Below, in pieces: positions 46,001 to 59,100 of a stretch of DNA of 64,000 nt. The translations under genes and the position numbers were made by a program. The stretch's first letter is position 1, and the number at the start of each line of letters is the position of its first letter. The notes beneath the pieces were generated by a model. It ran no database searches and had not been told where the DNA came from. It was given only the letters and a program-made list of their open reading frames with translations. This DNA is from Deroplatys truncata (lineage: Eukaryota > Arthropoda > Insecta > Mantodea > Mantidae): NCBI GenBank assembly GCA_030765065.1, contig CM060988.1, positions 199,328,565 to 199,392,564 on the forward strand, given 5' to 3'.

Positions 46001-49000
46001 TTGAGGTGACCCCTGAGAGAAGGGATGAGGGGAAGAGTACGAGTAGACAGACGGAGAGACCTTGCAGAGCACCACAAGTCGGTCATAGTGGCCCTGTTTG
46101 GTTTTGAGGTGACCCCTGAGAGAAGGGATGAGGGGAAGAGTACGAATAGACAGACGGAGAGGTCTTGCACAGCACCACAAGTCGGTCATAGTGGCCCTGT
46201 TTGTTTTTGAGGTGACCTCTAAGAGAAGGTATGAGGGGAAGAGTACGAGTAGACAGACGGAGAGACCTTGCAGAGCACCACAAGTCGGTCATAATGGCCC
46301 TGTTTGGTTTTGAGGTGACCCCTGAAAGAAGGAATGGGGGAAGAGTACGAGTAGACAGACGGAGAGACCTTGCAGAGCACCACAAGTCGGTCATAGTGGC
46401 CCTGCTTGGTTTTGAGGTGACCCCTGAGAGAAGGAATGGGGGAAGAGTACGAGTAGACAGACGGAGGGGCCTTGCACAGCACCACAAGTCGGTCATAGTG
46501 GCCCTGTTTGGTTTTGAGGTGACCTCTAAGAGAAGGGACGAGGGGAAGAGTACGAGTAGGCAGACGGAGAGGTCTTGCACAGCACCACCAGTAGGTCATA
46601 GTGGTCCTTTTTGGTTTTGAGGTGACCCCTGAGAGAAGGGATGAGGGGAAGAGTAGGAGTAGACTAACGGAGATGTCTTGCACAGCACCACAAGTAGGTC
46701 ATATTGGTCCTCTTTGGTTTTGAGGAGACCCCTGAGAGAAGGGATGAGGGGAAGAGTAGGAGTAGATAGACGGAGAGACAGACTGGACAGATGAAGGTGC
46801 TTCAGAAACTGGAGCACAGCACCACAAGTAGGTAACAGTGGCATTTTTTGCTTACAACGTGATCCCTGGGAGACGGGATGAGGGGAGGGGTAGGACTGGA
46901 CAGATGAAAGTGCTTCAGAAACTGGAGCACAGCACAGGTAGGTAACAGTGGCATTCTTTGCTTACAACGTGATCCCTGGGAGACGGGATGAGGGGAGGGG
47001 TTGGACTGGACAGATGAAAGTGCTTCAGAAACTGGAGCACAGCACCACAAGTAGGTAACAGTGGCATTCTTTGCTTACAACGTGATCCCTGGGAGACGGG
47101 ATGTGGGGAGGGGTAGGCTTGGACAGATGAAAGTGCTTCAGAAACTGGAGCACAGCACCACAAGTAGGTAAAAGTGGCATTCTTTGCTGTTAACGTGATC
47201 CCTGGGAGATGGGATGAGGGGAGGGGTAGGATGGACAGATGAAGGTGCTTCAGAAACTGGAGCACAGCACCACAAGTAGGTAAAAGTGGCATTCTTTGCT
47301 TTTAACGTGATCGCTGGGAGATGGGATGAGGGGAGGGGTAGGATGGACAGATGAAGGTGCTTCAGAAACTGGAGCACAGCACCACAAGTAGGTAATAGTG
47401 GCATTCTTTGCTTACAACGTGATCCCTGGGAGATGGGATGAGGGGAGGAGTAGGACTGGACAGATGAAGGTGCTTCAGAACCTGGAGCACAGCACCACAA
47501 GTAGGTAACAGGGGCATTCTTTGCTTACAACGCGATCCCTGGGAGGGAGGAATGAGAGGAGGAGGAGTTGAGTCATTCTTTAAAGTCCTTTGAATATTCA
47601 TATTTTGTTTCTTATGATTGCATGGAAACGTTTGGACTTTTAAGGGCAGCTTATAGCGTTTTGTTGTTAAACATTTGACTATCGCTGTTCTCTTTGTATC
47701 TATAACGAAATGTGTAATGTAGCTATTTCTGCAAAGGCTTATTTGGATTAAAATGTATTAGATATAAAAATAAGCTATAGTAAGAATAGTTTGTATACCC
47801 ACGAATAAACGATAAGGGCAGAGAAAGTCATGTGACTGTATCACAGGTTTCTTTTCTAAAAGTGCTTTTCTTATTCAGGGAGCCTGAGAATGCGTATTTC
47901 CAATTAAATCTGTGTATGCAATTTTTAGGTGAAATGCAATACTTTTTCTAAAATGATCGTGTTAAGGTTTTTAAGAATACTTATAGAAACTATATAAAAA
48001 TAAACGATAGTGGATAGAAAAAGTGGTGTGATTTTTCCTGACCATTTTACTGCTATGGTAGCTCATACCGATCATGCCCTCCAGACCTCCATCCGCCCGA
48101 ACTCTGCCCCAGTGTGAGTTACCAGGTAGGGGCAGATACACAATTGTAAAGTTCATCTTCTTGGCTATAGCACTCAGCAATCTAACCTCGACACCGTCTC
48201 TGGTGCGTCCGTCGTAAATAACATTAGGCGCTAAGTTCAGCGCCATCACTCGAACTGGGCACCCCTGCATGTTTCTCGTCTTCACTGGAAAAATGTCGTT
48301 AAGATGGTATACCTGGTAAAAGGAAAACACCAATCACTGAGAAAGAAGTAATGCTATGTGACGACCATGCACAAGGAACCTACTTACCTTGGGAATGTTT
48401 GACGGTGTCGAGTCGCCACATCTCCTATGCTCTCTGTATGGCCAGAAGGTGTACATGTTGAGGTCAGGAAGAACCACCACCACGTTGTACATTTCTACTG
48501 CAGAGAACCATCTGCACACTTCCTCAACTTTACCTAATTGCATTAATACAGCCATCTTATTGTAAAATACTGAAGGCAGGAGTATTGATACGAGGGCAGT
48601 CCACGAAGTAGTGACCGTTTGCGCATTCCCGCTATGCAGATCGCTGTTGGCTTCTATCCAATGTCGAATCAGTTCGACATCTTTTCTCAGTGTTATGTGA
48701 GTGCGATAGGAACAAATTGTTATTGTGCATTCTGTGATTGTTCAAAATGAACTATGTGATATAAAGACCCACCAACTTTCATTGTATAGAAATCATGGAT
48801 TCAAACCAAGATTTTGGCTCTCTTATGTGTTACTATTAATCTACTTAGGAGGGACATTAATTTTATTTTGAGGTGAGAGGTATGGGATTTTTAGTGCTCG
48901 GATGTTAAAAGCTGCATAAATGTACCGTCGACTAAAGGAAGTGTGTGGTGATACAGTAATGAACAAAAGAAATGTGAGAAATTGGTGTGAAATGTTCAAC

Positions 49001-52000
49001 AACGGACGAACAAATGTGTATGGTGAAACTCAACCTGCCCGTTCGTCACTCGTCACAGATAATCTGAAGAATCAACTGAACAAAATCGTACAAGGTAGAT
49101 GTGTAACCCTAGACGAGTTACATATTTCTTTCTCAAACATTTCTCAGGATATTGTTTGATATGAGGAAACTGGCCTGTTTCACTATACACACGATACTTA
49201 CACATCTGGATGCTGATTTTTATTACGTTTACAACATTATAACACATTATGAACACTCTAGGCATCATACGAGCATTACGAACATTGAAGGCCCGGTCCT
49301 AAGGCGCAAGACATAGCCCAATGTTGAGGGCCCTAAGCCGCAAAGCGTAGCCGAGGGATATTTAAAGTAAAGGAGAGAAGCAGTTGCGGAGCGACAACAG
49401 GGCTTAGCCGTAGGTTCTGCACGACTAAACTCGAATGATCCACATTAGCTACATTTTCTTAGGTTGGCAATGCTCAGCACAATATGTCGCCAGTTTGCCT
49501 AACATAAAGACGAGCGGCCCCAATGACTTCGTTCAAGCAACAGTCACTACATAAAACAACTCCACACTCCAGGAACCCTCTGGATATAATAAAGCTCTAT
49601 TTCCTAAGTATTCTCTAAGCTTTTTGCTCATTTCCATATACCAAATAAGTACCCATTTCTCGTTCTTTGCTTTGTAAAATTATGTCCAAACATCTTGAAC
49701 AATGGACTGGCGACAGCCGACTATAGAGGTTACATTATACAAGAGGTTGCTAAAGTGCAACTTTGATATTTTTCCACCTCACTAGAATTTGGTGATATTC
49801 AGGTTGTTAGGTTCGGTTCATAACCGGCAACTCCTCCACAAATACGCACCTGTTGCTCGTATTAGGAAGGTTAGTATTATTGTATCTGTTACATTGACGC
49901 CCTGTTTTCTTTTTTATTCACAGGTGCTCAAACATTGCACGCCGACCGTTTAGTCACCAACTGATGCACTGATTATACCTAATATTAATTATATATTATT
50001 ATATCACTATGTAGTTATATTAATTAGGCTAATTATACCAGCATTTAATTAATTATTAGGTTAGGCTGTTAAGCTATTAGCTTATTATTAATTATTAGGT
50101 CTTACCTTTGCAGTTAACTAGAAATTTGATTTTTTTTTTTTTTTTTTTTTTTGCAATTTTGGGTGTAAGCGTTGTCTGTGTGGGGTTTTATTGGTAGAGG
50201 AAGAAGATCGGTTTAGAAGAAAACCAAGAAATTAAATCGTTTGGTTTAAGTAATTACGCCGAAATCGTATTAAAACGCAACTACAAGCTGTTCTTATACT
50301 ATTATAGTACAGTAAGTTGCAACATTTAATAACATACGCATGTTATATAAATCAAGTCCTTAGCAGCACTTAATTTAGTACTTGAGCTGCATCCAGGGTG
50401 CATCCATAGGTTATAAGTAATCAGCGTTGATGGCGGAGAAGGAAAGAGATGACCAAACCTTTGCACCGAAGAAAAGAATATAACAGAGCAGTATATATGA
50501 TATGACTCATAACACTAGTAGAACACCGAAATAGTGCGTCTTTTGCAAATAGGTTGTCTGGTGATTTCTCTGGTTATTTATCTAGTGACTCAAGTTAGAA
50601 CGTTGACTGTTCTGACATGCGGTATCAGCCATGTTTGTTTTTTAGGAACCTGAGTTAAGCTGCGTCTCCTATACAAGCTGGTGGATAGATACGACAAATA
50701 CTTAAATAACGGCAGTGATTATGTAGAGAAATAAGGTAAGCTTCAATTTTGTAAAATGTTTCTTTAATAACTTTTTTTCTGAATATATTAAAGCCGAATG
50801 TCGTTACTTCCTGGATTACCCTCGCATTTACACACAATTGTCAAGAATTATTATTTCAAATATACCTACACTCTTTAAGTCGTGAGGCAGAAATCTCCAC
50901 GTTCTGTATAGCATGTCTATATAAATATGCTGAACACTATAAAGTGCATTTTGCAAATACTTCGCAACTTTACAATATTCTCAGTTTAAAATTATAGCAA
51001 CAACTTGGAAGTACGGACATGTTCATAATAAAAATCAAGTCTTTTTGGAACACTAGCAAACCTATCTATTAAGTATGTTTTTAATTAGTGTGGGAAAAGC
51101 TCTTTCTACAGAAGCAGTGGAAAGTGGCAAAATGGCTAATATGAGTTTGTCGACTTTTCGCTTCACTGAGTAGGTACTCACTCTCACTTCATGTAAGTTC
51201 TATGCTTCCAATGTTAAATTTAAGAAATTTAATTCCACTTTTCAGAGAAACTATTTGCTCTAGAGGCGTGGAATTTGAAACACATAAATGAATGCTTTCT
51301 GTCTGCATTGAGTGTTTTATATCACATAAATTTGACTTTCTGATATTTTTTTAATATTTTCTGATGAATATACTGTTTCTTCACCCATTTTTAAAATGTT
51401 TCTAGTATCCATGATTTTAACGCTAGAATTATAAAACAAAAACCACCACAACTAACCCAGAAATGAGTGGTATAAGTTTCATCAATCTAAGACAAGTGGT
51501 TCTTGTGAAAATGGTAAAACTGCATGCAGAAAAATGAGTTGCGAGGAAATCTAAATTAAAGTTTGCAGTCAGCTTAGAACATGCACCTCATTGGACATTT
51601 AAATTTATTTTAAAGACACTTCTGGTGTGTTTTCATGGGGTAAGATAAAACACCGTATTATAAAACAAGGTTTAAACTTGCAAAATCACAAAAAAAAAAT
51701 TAACATTTTTTACCCTGACCAGCTTACATCCTGCTAAATTCTCACTTCACTAATGTGATTTAGTTCAGTTTTCACTGCCACTTCAATTTTTCTTCGCGAC
51801 ATAGCGGTGTAATGAAATACATGCGAGGCAGCCTCTTCGTTCCGCTTCAGTTGCTCGCGAGTCGAACACAAGCCCTCTCTAAACTCTCGCAGTAGCAGCG
51901 CTCACTGTACGTCACAAACTCACTCGTAGAATAGTATTTTATGTCGCGTCAATAAAAACATATCACTGTCCTGCTCTCTGGGGAATCGAACACAAGACCA

Positions 52001-55000
52001 CTCTAAACTCTCGCAGTAGCAGCGCTCACTGTACGTCACAAACTCACCCGTAGAATAGTATTTTATGTCGCGTCAATAACATATTACTGTCCTGCTCTCT
52101 GGGGAATCGAACACAAGACCACTCTAAACTCTCGCAATAGCAACGCTCACTGTACGTCACAAACTCACTCGTAGAATAGTATTTTATGTCGCGTCAATAA
52201 CAACATATCACTGTCCTGCTCATGGGGATTCGAACACAAGACCACTCTAAACTCTCGCAGTAGCAGCGCTCACTGTACGTCACAAACTCACTCGTAGAAT
52301 AGTACTTTATGTCCCTCAAGAACAACATATCATTGTCTTGCTCTCTGGGGAATCGAACACAAGACCACTCTAAACTCTCTCAGTAGCAGAGCTCATTGTA
52401 CGTCACAAACTCACTCGTAGAATAGTATTTTATGTCGCGTCAATAACATATCACTGTCCTGCTCTCTAGGGGAATCGAACACAAGACCACGCTAAACTCT
52501 CGCAATAACAACGCTCACTGTACGTCACAAACTCACTCGTAGAATAGTATTTTATGTCGCGTCAATAACAACATATCACTGTCCTGCTCTCTGGGGATTC
52601 GAACACAAGACCACTCTAAACTCTCGCAGTAGCAGCGCTCACTGTACGTCACAAACTCACTCGTAGAATAGTACTTTATGTCCCTCAAGAACAACATATC
52701 ATTGTCTTGCTCTCTGGGTAATCGAACACAAGACCACTCTAGTCTCTCTCAGTAGCAGAGCTCATTGTACGTCACAAACTCACTCGTAGAATAGCACTTT
52801 ATGTCGCGTCAATAACATCTCACTGTCTTATTCACTGGGGAATCGAACACAATACCTCTCTAATCTCTCCCAGTAGTAGCGTTCACGTAGTCTATTATCC
52901 TCCGTGGTGTAGTGGTTACCATGCTAGCCTCTAGTTCCCGAGGTCGCGGGTTCAAACCTGACGGAGGGCGATGGATTTTTTTTCGGACATAAAAATACTT
53001 AGCATGACTTCCTTCGAAAGGGAAGTAAAGCCGGTGGTCCCGTGTCGTAGATTTACGACACGTAAAAGAACCTCAAGCCTGATAAAGAGGCCTCTGAGCA
53101 AAATTACGTCTTTCACGCCCAATATAGAGTGGGACACAAGGACCACAGCAGTTAAAGAGCGTCTATAAAATAAACTCAATTTAATTTTTCACTGTAGTCA
53201 GAAATTCACTCGTAGAGTAGCACTTTATATCGCAATAAGAACACCAACTCGCTATTTTACTCACTCGGGAGTCAAACACAAGACTTCGCTAATCTCTCGC
53301 AGTAGCAACGCACACTGTACGTCACAAACTCACTCGTAGAATAGCACTTTATGTCGCATCAAGAACAAAAAATCACTAACTGGCTCACTGGCAAGGACAC
53401 TCGCTTATATAGCCGCTGGATTTTTCGAAAGAGTTCTAGAATGTCTGAGAGGCGGGGAGAAAGAAGGTTCCAGAACAATCCCATTATATCTCGATAACCT
53501 TCTGCGTTTACGCTGGGTGAGAGCGTTATCCTGTCGGCTCGTCTCTTTACTCGGCCAGGTCGGTCGATAGGCACCTTCCGTACAATACTGAGGCTTATAA
53601 CTGTATTACAATAACTTGAGACGTCGGATTGTCTTAAGGGGCCACAAAATTATGAAAAGTGTAAAAATATATTACATTTTTAGATTTTTTATGCAGTCTT
53701 ATAAATTAGAATTGCCTTCTAATTTTATATACATTTTACCATTATAGCCACAATACTTTCATTTTAATTAAATATATTTTTAAACAATATATTGCACATT
53801 TCATTTTGTACTGTGAATTTTGCATCATTACTTATTACTAGGTATAAAAATGATTGTTACTTAAATTTCTTTTTCTACCTACTTAATTTTAATGCAGACA
53901 AACATTTCCGGAAATAGCTACATTAAACATTTCGTTATAGAAACAAAGCGAACAGGATAGTCAAATGTTTATGAACTGGGCGCTACATGCTGGCCCTAAA
54001 ATCTCATGCTCTTTCCATGACATCGAGAGAAACAGCTGAAAATCGACAAGACTAAAAGAATGGTTAAGTACTGAACAACTCGAACCATTAATGACGGATA
54101 TCTCGGAATTGGCTGATGGCACAGGAAAAAAAACTTATTTGAAGTAAATTGTGCGTTTTAAAGACATCTACATTTTTAAAGTGGTACGTTTTCTTCTATC
54201 GCTTAACGTTTACCAGTTTTACAGGGTTATAGAAAATTCGTTCCGAATGAAGAGGACTTCACAGGCTATTTCCAGAAAATTCAAGATACACATTTTGTTT
54301 GTCATGTAAATATTTTTAGTATATTGTATTTTAATCAAAATTGTTAGTCTTTGTTTTTTAATCATAAATTTCCAAAGAATGTTCCATGTAAAGAGTAGTT
54401 TGGTTTGGAGGATTTTCTTGAAAATCTTCGTGTCCCATCTTTGGAAGGTACTGATCATAAATACCAAGTTCGGTATTTATCCGACCCTTCGTTTTTTGGG
54501 TTAAGCTGTTCACAGAAAACGTTAGCCCCTTTTTAGGGAAAGTTTTGCTCTACTGTTAAGTATGGCAGCTTCAAGACATGTGGTTTCTTTCTTTGCAAAT
54601 ACAAGGTTGGGTAGAAAGAATAGTAGGATATAAACAGACCAGCATATTGTAAGTAGTACAGCAATTTATTTGATCATATGAAAACATAGGTCATTTAGTC
54701 ATTAGAGACAACAGTTACTGTTTCATGAATATGATACCGAGTAAATGGCCACCATTACATTTTACACATTCCTCCAAGCGACGAACGAAAGCCTGTACCA
54801 CACTATGTAGGATGTTCACGGGAATATCCTGCACGGCGTCTCCTATTCGATCCTTAAGTCTGCCAATATTTGAGGGCGTGTAACTAGATTTCACTTTCAG
54901 ATAACCCCATAAGAAGAATCAGGGGCAGTCAAATCTGGCGACCGTACTGGCCAGTGGACATCTCCAAACCTGGAAATTAATCGGCCTGGAATTGTAGGCC

Positions 55001-56089
55001 GCAATATATCTATAGATCGTCGAGCCGTATGAGCTGTTGCTCCGTCTTGTTGGGACCATACCTGAGGTAGGTTGTGGTTGGCCAGTGCTGGAAGAAGAAG
55101 GGCGTTAACTATATCCACATAGCAATCACTAGTAACTGTAACAGCACGGCTATTGTGGTCCTCAAAGAAATGAGGGCCTATGAAAAAAAATTGAGTTTTA
55201 TTTGTGGACGCTCTTTAACTACTATGGTCCTTAGTGTCCCATTCTATATTGGCCGTGAAAGACCTGTAAGTTTGCTGAGAGGCCTCTTTATCAGGCTTGA
55301 GGTTCGTTTACGTGCCGTAAATCTACGACACGGGACCACCGGCTTTACTTACCTTCCGAAGGAAGCCATGCTAAGGATTTTTACGTCCGAAAAAATCCAT
55401 CGCCCTCCGCCGGGTACCACTAGTCCACGGAGGACGATAGGGCCTATGATCCAAATGAAGTAACGGCACACCACACTGTCACACATTCGTATGGAGCGGT
55501 TTCTCATGTAGCATATGTGGGTTACCTGGTGCATAGTATCGGAAATTTTGCTTGTTCACACCCCAAGTTCTAAATGGTCCTCATCAGACATCAATAAGTC
55601 GCTCAAGATCTGCGTTTCGGCTGCTAAGCGACCAAGGAAGTCCACTGCAAACTTCCTTCGGGCAACTTTGTCACGTTCCTTCAGTTATTGCATAGATCAC
55701 CATAGATATTGTAGATCACCATGGATGATACGCTGCAGGGAACGACATGACATTGCTAGCGCTAAAACATGCATGACAGCGGAACACCGAGAACTTCGGA
55801 TGAAAGCTTGGGGGCTTCCTCCACTCGCGCAGGAGTTCTTGTGACCTTAGGCGTCCTGGAATTTTCATCTTAAGGCTAGGTGCAGTGGTGCAAAATTGGT
55901 TCGTCCACCTTACGATTGTTCGGTGATCAGAAACTTCATCGTGACGTCTCAGCCTGAAATGGCGACGAAAGATTCGTTGAACAGTAATGGGAGAGTTATT
56001 ATTTTTCAAGTAAGTTTCCACAGTGAAAGAGCGGTGCTCTGCAATCCACGCGACTATAATTGTAATTGGCAGACCTTCCCCAATTCATT

Positions 56090-56131
<42 letters not shown>

Positions 56132-59100
56132 GCAGGCGCATATAATGCCTGCGTACTATGCGACTCAAATCAGGCCATTCTTTCTGCGCAACCCCGTGGA
56201 TGTGAATTGTTTTCTCCGTGTTTACTTTGAAAAGCTTGTTCTGTGAACACGAGCATCAATTCAATTTCTGCTTGGGAAGTGGGGCAAGATTGCTCCAAGC
56301 AGTTTCCCGAAGTTTCGTATAAATCACCAACGAATATTTAGCCTAGAAAGTTCTGTTTTATTTCTTAAATGTGAAATATAGTATTAAAAGTACAGTTGTA
56401 AGTTTTGTTTTGGTAGAACAATTATTTCTCAAAATTTAGAGTAACATTTGCTCTCCTCCTGCAACCCTAAATGACGCTCCTGTCCCACATTTTGTGGCAT
56501 ATATGACCTGTTTTCTTAGATACTTAAATTAAATGAATAAAAACAAAATCCAAGTGTTGTTGTGGATCTACCTTGATGTTAATTAAGATGACTATTTTTA
56601 CCTCCTCTACTACGTACATATTAGGTAGAACAGCGTTCCACCCAAAAATTCGATACCGAGATTTCATCTGAAATACGTGTTTTGAGACCCATTGAATAAA
56701 AAAAGCATTTTTAGAAAAATGGTGTGTGTCTCTGAACAGCATAACTCAAAAAAAAGTAGGATAAATACCAAACTTGATATTTAGATTCAGTACTTTCCAA
56801 AGATGCGACACGAAGATTTTCAAGAAAACCCCATCACAAACTATCCTTTACATGGAACATTTTTCGAAAGTTTTTATTTTCTAAAGAATAGCTCTAACGA
56901 TTTTGATTAAAATACCATATAGTAAAGACATTTACATACAAATAAAATGTATATCTTGAATTTTCTGGGAATAGCCTGTGAAGTCCTCTTCTTTCGGAAG
57001 GAATTTTGTATAACCTTGTATAACTGGTAAACGTTAAGCGATAGACGAAACCTACTACAATCTTTTTAAAACACGCAGTTTTGTTTTTGTCATAAGCCAT
57101 TTCTGAGATACTCATTATTAATGGCTCGAATTGTTCATTACTTGGCCATTTACTTTAAGTCCTTTCAACATTCAGTTGTTTTTCGTGATTACATGGAAAC
57201 ATTGTGGAATTTTAAGGCCAACACATAGTGCCCAGTTTTTAATCATTTGATATCGCTGTTCTCTTTGCATCTCTAACGAAATGCGTATTTGTAGCTATTT
57301 CTGCAAAGATTTATCTGGATTAAAATGTAGTAGATAGAAAAATAAGCTTTGGTAAGAGTAGTTTGTATACCCACTAATAAACGATAGAGGGTAGTGAACG
57401 TCATGTGAATGTATCCCACCAGAATTGTTTAAAAAAACAATTGCTGATAAATTTTAATAAAAAGATGGTGTAATTGATAAAAAAAAAACCTATCCTCCTT
57501 TAATAGCTTATTGGCTAAATTAGATTAGTGAACTTAGAAGCAGGCCCGGCTTCAGGATTTTCACTACCCCGTGCGGTAATTGCAAGTGTCGTCTCCCCCC
57601 GCCCGCCCATACTTTAGGTATCGGGTCTTCAGTTTTATTCGGCCTTTGCCAACAGTCCGTTGGCTGCGCACGACGACAACACTTTGAGGCGAGTTTATCA
57701 CCAGTGCCTCTAGCAGAGAATTAGTGAAAGATCAGTGGAAGGGGTGCATGCCAACTGTCACAAGGTCGCTTTAGTGAAATGGGACTTGTATCGTATATTT
57801 CCAGTATTTACATTTGGAACTTCTTTCGCTTACGTCTCGTAAACTCGCAATCGCAGCATGTACGAGGGTGGTCTGAAAAGTTTCCGAGTTCAACATGAGG
57901 ATGGCAGCACTCATAAATAAAAGCTAGTGAATTTTGTTGTTCATCTATTGACAGTTACTCACCAAAGTTTCAGCCATTTTGGACGCTCAGTTGTTATGTA
58001 ACAGTCGTTTGAGTGAGGTAATGTGAATGTTTTTATGAAAATGAACAAAATCGAGTATCGAGCTGTCATTAAATATTTGTTTTTGAAAGGCAATACGCCT
58101 ACGTAAATCAAAGATGAGTTGGATTTTGTTTATGGGGACTCTGCACCAACATTTACCACAGTGAAATTTTGGGCAACTGAATTTAAACGTGGCCGTAAGA
58201 GCTTGGGAGACGATGAACGTTCGGGACGTCCAAAAATTGCAACTACCCACGAAAACATCGCCAAAGTTCACCAAATGGTGCTAGACGACCGCCGAATTAA
58301 AGTGAGAGAGATAGCAGAGGCTATGAACATGTCAAAAGAACGTGTTTGTCACATATTAAATCAACATTTAGACATGAGAAAGCTGTCCGCGCGTTGGGTG
58401 CCGCGTTTGACCAAAAACGTGTTCGAATGAACATTTCCAACGCTCTGTTGGCGCAGTTTAGACGCAATAAATCCGAGTTTTGGCGCCGATTGATTACCGT
58501 AGATGAAACTTGGATACACCATTATACGCCCGAAACAAAAATACAGTCCAAACAGTGGACTGCAAACTGTTTTTTCGGCTGGGAAAGTGATGGCGACTGT
58601 TTTTGGGATAGTCATGGAGTTATTTTAATCGATTATCTTCAAAAAGAAAACCATTACAGGAGCATACTACGCATAATTACTTGACAAGCTGAAGGCAGAA
58701 CTTGCGGGAAAATGGCCACATTTGCAGAAAAATAAAATCCTGTTTCACCAAGACAACGCACCGTCTCACACTCAGCTGTTGCAATGGCGAAAATCCACGA
58801 ATTACGGTTTGAACTGCTTGACCATCCGCCTTACTCGCCATATCTAGCCCCAAGCGACTTCTTTTTGTTCCCTCATCTGAAAATTGCGCTCGGAGGACAG
58901 ATATTTTCGTCATCTGAAGAGGCAATCACCTTCGTGAACAATTATTTTGCAGAGAAAAACGCCGAGTACTATTTGGACGGGTTACAGAGATGGGAGCATC
59001 GCTGGGGGAAGTGTGTAGAGATACAAGCAGACTATGTTGAAAAATAAAAAAATTCTGAAAAAATGTCTTTTATCTTTATTAGGTCGGAAACTTTTCAGAC

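Noticed and set aside
43311-46683. Many open frames of 60-205 codons on both strands between 43.3 and 46.7 kb
   Set aside because: They are readings of the 103-bp tandem repeat, whose length cycles through all three frames. No splice or start context, and both strands are equally open.
46596-47601. Overlapping 80-125-codon frames on minus
   Set aside because: Same artefact from the 112-bp minisatellite.
48334-48555. ATG at 48555 as the IR start
   Set aside because: A better acceptor at 48570 joins exon 1 in the right phase and adds five residues before this Met.
52893-52970. Possible tRNA gene
   Set aside because: A and B boxes are present but the cloverleaf is incomplete and the same head begins every SINE A copy; it is the SINE head.
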